Counted from the stretch's first letter, positions 23,124-36,415 are shown. The stretch is 64,000 bases of DNA from Perilla frutescens (GCA_026008535.1 BRKX01000014.1:18622694-18686693), one strand, 5' to 3'. Numbers and translations: made by a program. Notes: a model not told the origin generated them from the letters alone.

Positions 23124-24923
23124 TGATTGGGTCCAAATTTACACTTATATTTCTGGTTTATGCTCACTAGACAACTAATTATGACCACATCCACAATTGG
23201 ACGGGGTCAATTGTAGAAGCAATAAGCTTACCCCGAGTCGATCTCTCAAGGAAGACTTTATAGGAAAGAATTACCTAAAGGATATACACGCTTTCAACAA
23301 AACAACTAAAATAAAATCTAAACATTCTAACAAGGGGATTGATGATGATTAAGCTAGGAATTCAAAATAGACAATTAAGCAAGGCAACTAAATGCAAAAA
23401 CATAAATTAAATTAAGATTGGAGGAAATAGGTTGGATTAAGGTATTAGGGTGTAGATTCTCTCAATGGTTTATTCACTATGCTTTATTCAAGTTGATAAT
23501 GCTACTCTCACAATACGATAGACCCTTCCGATTAGTTTAACTTCAATTCCTGTCACCTTCTATCCGTTAAACCTCTCTTAGCTATATCATGCAAGCAAGA
23601 TTAACATATTAGGCTTAGGAACCCCATCCACCTAACGTTGAAGGAACCAATTTCCGGATTTAGATTCACAATCAAGACTCCTCTAAATCCTATCAATGTT
23701 CAAGTAGTGATCAAGTACCTAAACATGAAAAAGCACGATTCCAACAACAACAATCAACAAGAACAAGCATAGATCAAACCATCTCGATCCTCTACTCCTT
23801 AATAGAGGGATTAGCCACTAAACATGCTCGAAACAACACAAATACCATAGAAAAAAGTCATCTCATAAATCAAATGCAAATAACTCAAACTTCTACAATA
23901 TTAAGTATCCTTCAAGAGTTTGGACAAATTTCCTCAAATACATACAAGAAATGTAAAGAAAAACACAAGATAAACCTCTTCCGAGCTTAGCTTCCGCGGA
24001 TGGCTCGTCGTCGATCTGTCTCGTCTTTTCTATGTCTCCCTTAGTTCGATCCCCTTCCTCTTTCTTTTCTCCTCTTCTCTTAGGTGAAGGTGATGGTGTG
24101 AAAATGGTGTAGAGATTTAGTGTGTGTAGTGTGTGTGAAGAGAGAATGGAGGTAGAGTGATAGAGAAGATGAAGTGGTGTGTAGAGAGAGAGAGATGATG
24201 AATGGTAGTGAATGATGATAGATGAATCCCCTAAAAATATCCAATAGATATGAGAGAGAAGAGAGATACAAAAGAGAGAGAGAGAGAGGGAGAGAGAGAG
24301 AGAGAGAAGGTGATGAGAGCTGATGGTAAGGGATCCATTAATGAAGGGGATTTTGTGGAAGATTTGGTGCCAAAAAGTCCACTCTAGAGGTTTAGGTAAT
24401 AATAAGTTACAAATCCTAGGAATTAAAAATGCAAGAAGGTTCCTAATTAACAAAATATCGAGTGCAAAAGAGTAGGGAGGGAGTGGAGCTGCACAAAAAT
24501 AGGTGAAAAACTGGACCCGAGGGAGAGGTGACAGCCCGCGCGCCGGCGGGCTGCATGGGCGCCGCTGGGGCAGGGCGCGCGGGGGCAGGAGCCGCCGCGG
24601 GGGCGCGGGGCGCGGCGGGGCTGTGTGGGTCTCGGCCTGGTGCCTGCTTGCCCACGCTGTGTAGCCCGCCCGCGCGAGTGCTATTTCTCATTTTTTTCTT
24701 CACAATCTCAAGACTCCAATCTAACCAATTTTTCCACTTGCCACCAATTTCCATAAAATATCTGCTTTTATAATTAAAAGCTCAAGTTTTGCAACACTTG
24801 ACACAATCCACCATTAGAGCAATAAACACATAAAATCAACACATAACAATATAAAATTAAACAAAATAAATACTAAACACAATAAAATAAATTAATTAAA
24901 ATGACACAATTAGACACTAAACA
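23124..24923 (-). repeat. Athila element 3' LTR
   Basis: A 1800-bp LTR beginning TGATTGGGTCC and ending ACTAAACA (plus strand). It contains GA-rich tracts (24187-24304) and a striking GC-rich block (24530-24690) with cgcgcgccggcggg-type words. Frames within it (23893-24773) are translations of these tracts, not genes. Confidence 0.9.
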
Positions 24924-26075
24924 ACATAAGCACAATTGTTCTTGAATCTGTTCATAATTGAAAAAAATTTGTGTGAAACCTTGTCCTTGAAAGATTATGA
25001 TACTGGGTAGCCTTATTCTTGAAATTATCCCCTAATTATCTTTCTTCATGTATATTTTTGTATTTTGTTGACATAAAAAAAAAAAGAAAAGAAAGAGAGA
25101 GAGAGAGAGAGGAAAAGAAAAGGGGCAATAAGGATCTCTACTCCTCTTGTTGATTTATTCAACAATGAGTATGGGAAACCACACAAGGACACAAGGGATT
25201 TCCCCCATATGGTTTTCACCTTGTGAATTTTGATCCGCCCCCATAATTCGCATAAATAATTTGGATTGCATTCCGGATTCTACTCCTCTCATGTGTGGCA
25301 AATACTTCTTTTATTTTGCATGATGAGTATGGGAAACCACATTAGAAAGCTCGATTAATTTCGAGGATTAAACCTAATGAATTTTGTCCTACGATTGCAA
25401 TCCTTTATTTAGGATCATACTTTGCTTTGTTGAGAATAAATTTTGGAAGTGATTTATGGGTGAATAATTGGATAGAATCTTGCTTCCTTGATCATCTTGA
25501 TTTTGACAGGTCGGGCTCATCACTTGTTTTGATATTGTGCTCATTTTCATAGATAATGGATACTTTTGTGGGAACCATAAATCGTGATCAATTATGTGAT
25601 TGATTTGAAAATAATTCCTTGAAGATTCATCTTCCAATTTCAAATTTGACAATTAGACAAAATACACAACATAATCAAAACACAACATACATGCTAAGCA
25701 AGGGAAGAACAAAATACACAATATAATCAAAATGATAAAATGAACGCAATACGATCGAAACATATGCAACATAAAAACAAGAACCAACAACTAAAAACAT
25801 AGTCCAACAATACAAAATCCAACATAACAATTACAAAACGTACTACAATAACAAGCTTCATGACTCCCCCACACTTAAAACATGCATTGTCGTCAATGTA
25901 TGAAAAATTAATGTAAGCATAAGATAGAAGGGAGCAGAGAATGTCACAATTTTGTAGAAAACCGGCAACGGGCACGAGCTCCTACAAAACAATACTAGGA
26001 AACACAAAAACGGAAAGAAAATATGACAACTACAAGAAAAACAACTCACACGAATAAGACAAAACACAAAATACT
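24924..26075. other. Athila element 3' untranslated spacer
   Basis: No coding domain is seen between the 3' LTR and the extra ORF. It contains a purine-rich stretch at 25071-25126 on the plus strand (the wrong strand for the element's own polypurine tract) and two copies of gagtatgggaaaccacac-like sequence (25165 and 25325). Confidence 0.5.
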
Positions 26076-27514
26076 TCACTGCTCATTTGGTGGTGGTGGT
26101 GGAAATGAATAGGCAAGAGTCCATGCATCCCAGCTCGATTGGAGGGCTCGAATTTGCTCATCATGCATGTCTAGGCGAGTGTTGATACCCCGAACATCTT
26201 GGTGCACGGCCCCAATCGCATCATGCACTAGTGCAAAAGAGGTATCCCAACGCTCTTGTTGTTGCAACATGCGGGCATTATGCTCTTGCCAAGAGGTCGA
26301 CATGGAATCTCGGATTTGATCCCCAAAGGTGCTCATGGTGTTGACAATAGAGTGCTGGAAGTGGTCCAGTCGAGAGTCCATGTACCCTTGGAACGACCCC
26401 CAGTCATTGACAGGCATGTAGTACCCGTGATGGGCTGCATGTCCTTTTTGTTACCCGCCGGTGTCATGCTCTTCATCGTCGCCCTCCTCATTGGGCTCTT
26501 GTGGTGCCGACGAGGACCCTCCTGTTAGCTCCATGGTGCTGCACTGGATTTGCTTCAAGGTGCCGACGCAAGTTCTCTTTGCATGAGGTCGCACTTGTCG
26601 CTCATTGTAAATCACTTTGGCTCGCTTGAGCTCCCCTTTGTCAATTGTGGGAGCGTCGAGCCTTCTGTAGCCAGTGGAAGCCGGGGCATCCTCATCAAGT
26701 GCTCCAATTTTGAAACAAAGGGCAGAGATGAATGCACAGAAGGAAAGGTGTTGGTTCTTCCACATGATGGCGTCCTTGATAGTGCTCAAAATGAAGGTGG
26801 ACGGGGGCCCACTTTCCTTCCTTTCTTTGCACACCAAAGTAGGAAGACCTCCGTTGAGTTCATTTTGTTGGCTTGCTCTTTGCCCAAAATATTGTATGCC
26901 AAGAACTTGTGAACAACAGACAAGGCGGGATCTTCAATGAATTTGCTCGGAATGCCCTTTGTATTCCAATTCTAGAACCCTGAAATTTCATGCCATGCAT
27001 CCGCAACATTGAAATCAGACAGCATGCTCTTGATCCCCACAGTTGGGAAATCGAAGTAATCCCGCAATTCAGCCAATGTGATGTTATATTGCAAATAAAA
27101 CATCCTAAAGGTACAACTCTTTCCCTCCTCCTCATCATGTTGAAACGATACCAAAAATTCAAGCACGATATTATCATAAGCATAATATTACATCCTAGCA
27201 AAGATTTGCAAATTTAACACCTTAAGATACTCCATAATTTGCGTTTCTAAATTCAACTCCCACATCAACTTCCAATCAATGTAGCGAGGACAAAATATCT
27301 CATGGCTACGGAGAGTAAGATAACGGTTACCTTCATTTGGTGTGGTGATGAGGAATGGAGCTCCGTATTGTTGGTGGAGGTCCGATACCATTGGTGGGGA
27401 GCTCGTGCCTTCCTGTCCTTTGCCCTTGTCCGTGCTCTTTGCTTTGCTAGTACTGCCACTTTTTGCTTTTCCTTTGCCTCCCAAAATTTTGGGCAACTTC
27501 ATTTTTGGGCCCAT
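26076..27514 (-). pseudogene. Athila ORF downstream of integrase (ATHILA ORF-1-like)
   Basis: A broken reading frame after integrase, in the position occupied by env-like ORFs in Athila elements. It starts MGPKMKLPKILGGKGK near 27514, then a lysine/serine-rich stretch. A conserved-looking region follows (CPRYIDWKLMWELNL, about 27290; ITLAELRDYFDFPT, about 27075), then a segment at 26840-26450, and a C-terminal part with a long helical, probably coiled-coil region (26417-26090) ending in a PPPPP tail. Stops or frame changes occur near 27188, 26972 and 26450. Similarity to the ATHILA ORF-1 family is by pattern; the function of that family is unknown. No signal peptide or membrane segment is evident, so an envelope role is not supported. 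Confidence 0.6.
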
Positions 27515-28309
27515 TTTGTGGAGATTGAAGATGTGCAGCCAGAGGGAGCAAGATGAGAGGTAGAAGGAGGTGAGATGTTGCAGCAAAAATAATGTTGTAC
27601 GGAAAATCAGCTGGAGCGCGGCGGGGCTACGGTGGAGCGGCGGGGCTAAGGGAGAGAGAGTGGGAGAATTTGGCAAAATCTTACTGGAGGAAGTTTGCTG
27701 TGAAGTTAAGCAGGATGAGGAGTGGAAATTGGGGGAAAATGGAAGAGGTGCGTAGAATCAGATAGGGATTGAAGGATTTAGGTGAATTATTGTTGAAAAG
27801 GGTGAGTACAAGTGTCCAGAGGGAAAGTACAAGTGGTGAATGGTGTCCACAAGTGTTAAAGAGGTGGGCCCCGCGGAGGGAGGAAGGTGTCGGTTAGAGG
27901 GAGCAAGAGAGGAAGAGAGCCCCGCGGGGCTAGGTGCAGCCGCGGGGGGCACGGCATGGCGGGGCTCTTGGAGAGGGAGCCCCGTGGGGGGCTTCAGCGC
28001 GGCGGGGGCCGGGCGTGCGCGGCGAGGCTATGGGTGTCTCGGCATTTTCGTGCCCCGCCCGCGCTGTGATGCCCGCCCGCACAGTGTCTTTTTACATCTC
28101 GCAATCTGTGCACTTCTTTCTCTGTTTTTCTTCCTCTTCTCCATCCCTGCAAAATTATTTCCCCAATTAAAAATTTTCCACTCCACAAAATACCATGAAC
28201 CAATTAAAATTAAGACAAGAGAAAATAAAATCAAACAATAAAAATCATGGGTTGCCTCCCATGCAGCGCTCATTTTAACATCTCGAGCTAGATGAAGTTT
28301 TTGGAGGAT
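27515..28309. other. Athila spacer between integrase and extra ORF, with GC-rich block
   Basis: Positions 27840-28080 are very rich in GCGGGG/CCCGC words. The overlapping frames on both strands here are composition artefacts. Confidence 0.5.
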
Positions 28310-31300
28310 TCAATCGGAATTGACAAGTTTCAATTCCTCCACATCGGCTTCGTACGAAAACCCTTCATAGTATGGCTTAACTCGGTGGTCATTCACTTGG
28401 AATGTAACGTTTGTTAACGGATTTTTCAACGTGACAACTCCATAGGGGAACACTTTTTCAATGATAAACGGTCCGCTCCAACGTGATTTGAGTTTTCCGG
28501 GGAAGAGCCACAATCTAGTGTTGAAAAGGAGAACTTTCATACCCAGCGTGAGCTCTTTCTTGACAATTCACCTATCGTGTAGCCTCTTCACTTTGTCTTT
28601 GTAAATCTTGGCGTTGTCATAGGCTTCGTTTCTCAATTCATCAAGCTCGAACACTTGCAAGGCTCGCTCCTTTCCCAGACTTGTTAGGTCATAATTCACC
28701 ACTTTTATAGCCCAATAGACTCGGTGCTTGATCTCAAGGGGGAGATGGCATGCTTTTCCATAAACGAGGTGGTATGGGCTCATCCCTAGGATGGTTTTAT
28801 AAGCCGTCCGGTACGCCCAGAGAGCATCCGTTAGCCTTTGTGAGCAATCCTTCCTCGTCACATTCACGGTCTTCTTCAAGATGTCTCAACTTGACCAGAA
28901 GTTTGAGAATGATATGGAGTCGCCACCTTGTGAGTCACTCCATTCTTTTTCATCAATTTTGCAAAAAGCTTGTTGGTGAAATGAGTTCCACCGTCACTTA
29001 TGATTGCTCTAGGGAATCCAAACCTACTCAAAATGTGCTCCTGCACAAACTTGATAACCACATTAGCATCACAAGACCGAGTGGGGATTGCTTCAACCCA
29101 CTTTGACACATAGTCGACCGCTAACAGGATATACTCGAAGCCAAAAGAGTTAGGAAATGGTCCCATGAAATCAATACCCCAAACATCAAAAATTTCAACA
29201 ACAAGATTGATATTTAAAGGCATTTCATTTCTCCTCCCAATATTACCAAGTCTTTGGCATTTATCACATGAAATGGAGTAAGCATGAGCATCTTTAAAAA
29301 TTGAAGGCCAATACAAACCAGATTGTAGGATCTTTCTAGCCGTCTTTTGCCCTCCAAAATGACCACTGCAATGAGATGAGTGGCAAAAGGCTAGAACATC
29401 GGTTTGCTCCTCTTCCGGGACACATCTTCGAATTATTTCGTCTTTTCCCAAATGGAAAAGGTATGGATCGTCCCAAAAGTAATACCTACACATTGCCAAA
29501 AATCTCTTTTTTTTTCTTGGAGAGGAATTAAGCTCAAGAGCATGCTCATACCAAGGAGAGGAATCAAGCTCAAGAGCATGCTCATATGGAAATGTATCAC
29601 AATCAACTCTTTTTTCATGCAACAACTTGAAATTTTCATCAACGGAGAGGCAAGATAGATGGTCTGCTACCACGTTTTCACACCCCTTTCTATCCTTAAT
29701 CTCAACATCAAATTATTGCACAAGCAAAATCCACCTAATGAGTCTAGGTTTAGCTTGTGGTTTGGTCAACAAATGCCTTAAAGCCGCATGATCACTATGC
29801 ACAATTACTTTAGAACCTAAGATGTAGGATCTAAATTTATCCAATGAAAATACAACGGCTAGCAATTTTTTTTCAGTTGTGGTGTAATTTACTTGGGCAC
29901 TATTCAAGGTAAGGCTAGCATAGTAAATTACACGAAGAATTTTATCAATACGTTGACCCAAAACGGCACCCACGGCGGAATTTGATGCATCACACATTAT
30001 CTCAAAAGGTAAAGACCAATTAGGGGGAATGACAATAGAAGCGGTGATCAATTTCTCCTTTAGAGTATTAAAAACATGCAAGCATTTTTCATCAAACTCA
30101 AAAGGAACATCTTGAGCAAGTAAATGGCATAGAGGTTGGCTAATCTTGGAGAAGTCTTTAATAAACCGACGGTAAAAACCGACATGGCCTAGAAAGCTTC
30201 CAACACCTTTAACATTAACGGGTGGAGGGAATTTTTCAATTACATCTACCTTAGCCTTGTCTACACTCATCCCTTCCTTAGAAACAACATGCCCAAAGAC
30301 TATGCCACTAGTGACCATAAAATGACTCTTTTCCCAACTAAGAGTAAGACTACTTTCTATGCATCTCTTTAAAACAAGTTCTAACTTCCCTAAACAATTG
30401 GAAAATGAAGATCCAAAGACCGAAAAGTCATCCATGAATACCTCAATGAAGTCTCCAATCATTTCGGAGAAGATAGAGAACATAGAGAACATACACCTTT
30501 GGAAAGTGCCCGGTGCATTGCATAGTCCAAACGGCATTCTCCAACATGCAAATGTGCCAAACGGGCACGTAAATACGGTCTTAGCTTAGTCCTCCGGCGC
30601 TATGGCCACCTGAAAATAACCCGATAAACCGTCAAGGAAATAATAAAAACTATGACCGACAAGTTTATCAAGTATTTGATCAATAAATTGAAGGGGAAAA
30701 TGGTCTTTTCTAGTGGCGGTATTGAGCTTTCGGTAGTCAATACACATTCTCCACCCGGTGGTGGTTCGATTAGCCACATGTTCTCCTTTGTCGTTCTCTA
30801 CCACCGTTATTCATCCTTTTTTCGGCACCACATGGACCGGGCTCACCCATTCACTATCGGCTATGGGATAAATGATCCCTTTCACTAGGAGTTTGAGAAT
30901 CTCCTTCTTTACGACTTCCATTAGCACGGGGTTGAGCCTCATTTGCCCTTCACGAATCGGCTTAGCCCCTTCCTCAAGAATGATGCGATGCATACACGTA
31001 GAGGGGCTAATGCCTTTGATGTCGGAAAGATTCCATCATATGGCTTGCTTGTTCCTCTTTAGTATGGCTACTAAGAGGTCTTCTTCATCTTTTTCTAGCT
31101 CGGCAAATATGATCATGGGCTTCTTCTCTTCATCATCAAGAAAGACGTATTTGAGATGAGATGAGAGCTCTTTGAGCTCAAGCTCGGGAGTAAGCTTCAC
31201 TTCCTCTTCGGTTGAGGCCATGACTTCCATGAGACTCATGCCTTCTCCTAGCAAGATCTCAATCTCTTCGGCATCCAACTCGTCTCCCCCACATTTGAGG

Positions 31301-32050
31301 TAGGCTTCATCCATAGCAAGTTTCTCGGGCGAGGTTTCACGCCTCCAAGGAGCACCTGTTTCCTGCAAGAAAACCTCCTCGGCCAAGACATCAATAGCAT
31401 CTATGTAAGAACAATTTTTCTCAAATGAGGAGACGGGAATAGCCTTATTTTCATGTATAGAAAAAGACTCCGTTTCTCCTAACACCGACATTTTTAAGGT
31501 TCCATTTTTAACATCAATCAAGGTGTTTGTTGTAGCCATAAAAGGTCTACCTAGGAGAAGAGTGTGTTCTTTACCCATTTCTTTCACATCACCCACATCC
31601 AATACAACAAAATCAACCGGTATGATCAATCCACCAACCTTAACTAGAATGTCCTCTATTATTCCCCTAGGATATCTCATGGACCTATCCGCTAATTATA
31701 GGCACATTCTAGTTGGTTTTAATTCTCCTAACTCTAATTGTTTATAAATAGAGTAAGGCATCAAATTAATTCCAGCTCCTAGATCTAGCATACCACATGC
31801 TTATTTGCCATTTTCCAAAGCAATTTTAAGAGTAAAACTACCTGGATCACGGAACTTGAGTGGTAGTTGATGTTGTAGGATTGCACTAGCCACTTCGGAT
31901 ACTTCTATCTTCCCATCCTCTCCAAACTTCCTCTTCTTTGAAGCAAGTTCCTTGAAGAACTTGACATAGGCCGGTACATTTCGGATGAGATCAAGGAGTG
32001 GAAGATTGATATTTACCTTGGATAGGAGTTTGTAGAACTCTTGAAATTGA
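28310..32050 (-). pseudogene. Athila element pol: protease, RT, RNase H, integrase
   Basis: Minus-strand pol of the Athila element. Retropepsin: LDLGAGINLMP near 31790, followed by ILVKVGG and LLLGRPFMAT (31640-31530). Reverse transcriptase 30993-30100: VSPVHVVPKKG, GWRMCIDYRKLN, MPFGLCNAPGTFQR, and a catalytic FMDD where YxDD is usual. RNase H 30000-29713 (CDASNSAVGAVLG, YTTTEKKLLAVVF, SDHAALRHLL). Integrase: an HHCC finger (CHSSHCSGHFGG ... CDKCQRLGN, 29390-29250), then DDE residues in WGIDFMGPFP, ISDGGTHF and GQVETS (29170-28880), and a C-terminal part to 28310. In-frame stops lie near 31810, 31695, 31035, 30810, 30585, 29712 and 28875 plus a frame change near 28870. Many replace a Gln expected in the family. 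A 36-bp tandem duplication lies at 29519-29590. Confidence 0.9.
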
Positions 32051-32055
32051 GTGTC

Positions 32056-33671
32056 CTACTTCTCATTCCTCAACTGGCTTGGAAATGGAATTGGAGGGTT
32101 GTAAGGATTGGTAGCCTTGTGGAGCGTGGGCTTCTTCACTTCTTCTCTTTCTTTCTCTGACTCCTTTTGTTGTTGTAAAGGAGTCTCCTCTTCTTTCTCA
32201 ACCTCCTCGGTTGGGCTTGACTCTCCCACCTTGTTATCGATCACCTTGCCTCCTCTAAGTACGGTAATAGCTTGAGCTTGCTCCGGTTGGCTTGGCAACT
32301 TGCCCGGATTAGCTTGCTTGGCCAACTCTCCAACGGTCCCGGCTATTTGTCCTATTTGGGTTTCAATCCTCTTCACGGAAGCCTCAACGGATTCAAATCT
32401 TTGTTGTGTGGCTTGAATGAAGGATTGCAATGTGTCTTGCAATGTCAGCCTAGGCGGTTGATTGGGTTGGGCCGGATATTGTTGCGGCCTCGGATAAGGT
32501 AGAGCTTGGCTACCTCCGGCTTGTTGAGGTGGAGGTGGTTGTTGTGGCGATTGAGGTGGTTGTTGTTGAGGTTGCCTCCAAGAGAAATTTGGGTGGTTTC
32601 TCCACCCCGGATTGTATGATTGGAGTATGGGTTGAAAGGTTGGCGAGGTTGGAATCCTTGAAGGGCATTCACTTGCTCTTGAAGAGCATGAAAATGACCC
32701 TCTTCGCTTAACTCCGGCTCAATCGACCTTTAGCACAAATTGGCCCCATGGCCATACTCTCCACAAATCCCACAAGTCTCAACGGTCATCGCTTGTTGGG
32801 GTGGTCTCTCGGAAGTTTGAAGCATCTCTACTTGCCTTGTCAACTTGGCAAGTTATTTTGTCACATCATAACTCGGATTAGCTTCATTGACCGAAACTCT
32901 CTTCCCTCTAGCACTCTTTTGTTGAGAAGTAGTGGCCATGGTCTCATAGATATTTGAGACCTCTTCGGCGGTGCGTCCTCCAATGTCTCCTCCCGATGCA
33001 TTGTCCACCATATATTGGAAATTTTATGAAAGCCCGTCGTAGAAGAATTGGTTGAGCAACTCGGGTGCGAGATGGTAGTGCGGGCATTGTTGTTGGAGAC
33101 CTCTAAATCGATCCCAAGCTTCATGAAATGATTCACCCGGAGATTGGGTAAAAGTAACAATTTGAGCTCTCAAGTCTTGGGTCTTTTGATTGGAATAGTA
33201 CTTGGCCATGAACTTCTCGTAGACGGCATTCCAATTGGCTAATGAATTGGCCGGAAGAGACATGAACCATGTCTTGGCTCGATCCTTCAAGGTCTAAGGA
33301 AAACACCTCATCTTCAATTGATCTTGGTTCAAAATTTGTAGAGGAAAAGTTTGAACAACGACATAGAACTCCCGGATGAAGTTCAAAGCATCTTCGGCTA
33401 GCATCCCGTAGAATGAGGAAAGTTGGCTAAAATGAATGTTCTTCAAATTGTAGTTCCTTGTGGCTTCACCAAGAACTATGCAAGAAGTCGACGCCCCAAT
33501 CACGGGACGAGCAAAGTCTCTCATGTTCCTAGTCGTATTAGCATTTTCAGGATTGTTGAGGGGATTAGCTTCCATCTCTCTTTCCCACTCGAACACGTCG
33601 AATATCCTTGGTCGATAGATGTCGTCAAACACGGGGGCTAATCTCCGATTGAGGCTTCACCTCCCTAGCAT
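32056..33671 (-). pseudogene. Athila element gag
   Basis: Minus-strand gag, forming the RNA-binding capsid in active relatives. A likely ATG at 33671 is followed four codons later by TGA. Then come VFDDIYRPRIFD (33640), the retrotransposon gag core (AKTWFMSLPANS, 33280; SPGESFHEAWDRFR, 33140), a CCHC knuckle CGICGEYGHGANLC (about 32775-32735), a Gln/Pro-rich linker (32670-32460), and a C-terminal segment with an amphipathic helix (32440-32330) and PPIPFPSQL near 32080. In-frame stops occur near 33660, 33293, 33020, 32855, 32730 and 32055. It starts only 15 bp from the solo LTR at 33691. Confidence 0.85.
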
Positions 33672-33690
33672 AAACAAACACAAACAAAAC

Positions 33691-35078
33691 TGATCGGGCC
33701 ATTTCTACTTAATATTTTGGGCAAATTTGGTGTGATTTATTAGTGTTGATTACCGTATAATGATGCCATTTTGGAAGAATGTTGTGCCTTGAGAGTTTTG
33801 CAGGTAATTAACACAAAGTTAGAGAAAGTAGCATGCTTTTGGTAAGAGAACATGTTGTGCAAGGAAAGCTGAAACTGGAAGCTCGGAAAGCCATGCCGTA
33901 TGGGCATACTGCAGGAAAGACTGGGCTGAAAATCTGGAAGCTGGGCCTGTGCGCACGGATTTGGGCTGGAGCACGGGATTTACTAAAGCCCATGGCCTGG
34001 ACGCGCCTCACAGCTGCTTCACCGCCTCAAGAGTCCATCTTTTGTTAATTACCAAGTTGGGATTAGATTAGGATGTTAATTTCCATGTTGGATACTATTT
34101 TAATTAAGGATATTACATATAGATTAGGACTTATCATTAAGAGCGGATTATTGAATCGAGAAGAACGCAAGAACGCAGAGCAGGGAGACATTTTCTCTGG
34201 AGCAGAATATTCATCTTCTTCGATATTTCATGGTGCTCATTTCTTTAATATTTTTGCTATTCAATTTTAATATGTGTTCAAGCTAAATTCATCTTATTCC
34301 GGAAACAACTAACGAAGCCCTGGCCTAGCTAAATTGTGAGATCTAATTGTTCGTTTATCATTCAATTTAATCGCATGCATTTGTTATTCTTTGTATTTCG
34401 AGTCATTAATTATTTCGATATTGCTAGATAGGTGCACATATTTAGTATATCGGAATTAATTAGTAGTCAATTAAACCGGCCATCCATAATTGTGGTTTAA
34501 GTTTAATTAGTGGCAAAACGGTTCTTCAGAACCAGGGAGAATAGCAATCTTAATTCACAGTCCTACGTCAGAGTCTGTTAATTATGAATTGGGTTCCTCT
34601 AGACTTTAAGGCTGTCTGCTCATTAAACCTATAGAGCGTCTCTTACGGTTGTCAGTCGATTAGGGAAATAATTAGTGAATCGTCTTCCTGATTATTAAGA
34701 AACTACGGAGGAATTAGGTTGCGTCAGTAAGCGTCTTCGGTAGCTATAACTGATTTGTATGTGTTAATTGAATTTATCTCTGCATCGAGGATCGGTTTAG
34801 GTGAGCTAGGGTGGAGTTAATTGGAATCCGGAATATTTCTTCTAATATTTTAAATCGGTTTGTTTTGTTAAATTGTGCATCTCTCCAATTATTTATTTAA
34901 TTTCGTTTATTTTGTTAAAATCACAAAACCCCCTTGAAAGTTTGGTCCTACAGATTGAAAGTATAGAGTAATTCTCGCCGGTCCTTTGGGAGACGATCTC
35001 GCTCATTGCTGTACACATGCAGTAAGGGCATACCGACTGTTGTCGGGAAATTTATTTTTGGTGTAAAACAACGCACCA
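33691..35078 (+). mobile_element. Solo LTR of the 56667 gypsy family, nested in Athila
   Basis: A 1388-bp block starting TGATCGGGCC and ending ACGCACCA, flanked by AAAAC (33686-33690) and AAAAT (35079-35083), a 5-bp duplication with one mismatch. It aligns along its length with the 5' LTR at 56667-58051 (1385 bp): both share gcatgcttttgg, the ctggacgcg block, gcgtctctta and gggagacgatctcgctc. It sits in the untranslated leader of the Athila element, opposite in orientation. Confidence 0.88.
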
Positions 35079-35248
35079 AAAATGGAGATCAAACGTACCT
35101 TGCGGAAAGAGATATCAAAGTAAAACAAAAGGACATAAACACAAAAACTAATTTAGACAACAACACAAACACCTAAACAATGACAAATTCACAATTTCAA
35201 ACAACACAAAACTAAATATAGTACCAATAAGACAATTCTTAAAAGCCT

Positions 35249-35266
35249 TCCCCGGCAACTGCGCTA
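35249..35266 (-). other. Primer-binding site of the Athila element
   Basis: The plus strand reads tccccggcaactgcgcta, the reverse complement of TGGCGCCGTTGCCGGGGA with two changes. This primer site is typical of the Athila/Tat lineage. Its place beside the LTR at 35272 confirms minus-strand orientation. Confidence 0.85.
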
Positions 35267-35271
35267 AAATT

Positions 35272-36415
35272 TTATTGGGTCCAAATTTACACTTATATTT
35301 CCGGTTTATGCTCACTAGACAACTACTTAGGACCACACCCGTAATTGGACGGGGTCAATTATAGAAGCAATAAGCTTACCCCGAGTCTATCTCTCAAGGA
35401 AGACTTTATAAAAAAGAATTACCTAAAGGATATACACATTTTCAACAAAACAAGGAAAATAAAATCTAAACATTCTAACAAAGGGGTTGATGATGATTAA
35501 GCTAGGAATTCAAAATAGACAATTAAGCAAGACAACTAAATGCAAAAACACAAATTAAATTAAGATTGGAGGAAATAGGTTGGATTAAGGTATTAGGGTG
35601 TAGATTCTCTCAATGGTTTATTCACTATGCTTTATTCAAGTTGATAATGCTACTCTCACAAATACGATAGACCCTTCCAATTAGTTTAACTTCAATTCAT
35701 GTCACCTTCTATCTGTTAAACCTCTCTTAGCTATATCATGCAAGCAAGATTAACATATTAGGCTTAGGAACCCCATCCATCAAACGTCGAAGGAACTAAT
35801 TTCCAGATTTAGATTCACAATCAAGACTCCTCTAAATCCTATCAATGTTCAAGTAGTGATCAAGTACCTAAACATGAAAAAGCACGATTCCAACAACAAC
35901 AATCAACTAGAACAAGCATAGATCAAACCACCTCGATCCTCTACTCCCTAATAGAGGGATTAGCCACTAAACATGCTCGAAACAACACAAATACCATAGA
36001 AGAAAGTCATCTCATAAATCAAATGCAAATAACTCAAACTTCTACAATATTAAGTATCCATCAAGAGTTTGGACAAATTTCCTCAAATACATCCAAGAAA
36101 TGTAAAGAAAAACACAAGATAAACCTCTTCCGAGCTTAGCTTCCGCGGATGGCTCGTCGTCGGTCCGTCTCGTCTCTTCTCCGTCTCCCTTAGTTCGATC
36201 CCCTTGCTCTTTCTTTTCTCCTCTTCTCTTAGGTGAAGGTGATGGTGTGAAAATGGTGAGAAAATGGTGTAGAGATTTAGTGTGTGTGAAGAGAGAATGG
36301 AGGTAGAGTGATAGAGAATATGAAGTGGTGTGTAGAGAGAGAGATGATGAATGGTAGTGAATGATGATAGATGAATCCCCCAAAAATCTCCAATAGATAT
36401 GAGAGAGAATAGAGA

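Noticed and set aside
23893..24773. Reading frames of 63-186 residues on both strands
   Set aside because: They lie inside the Athila LTR, recur in the other LTR (36042-36813), and are translations of GA-rich and GC-rich tracts.
27840..28273. Overlapping GC-rich frames on both strands
   Set aside because: Open in several frames at once because of base composition, with no domain; they are within the Athila spacer.
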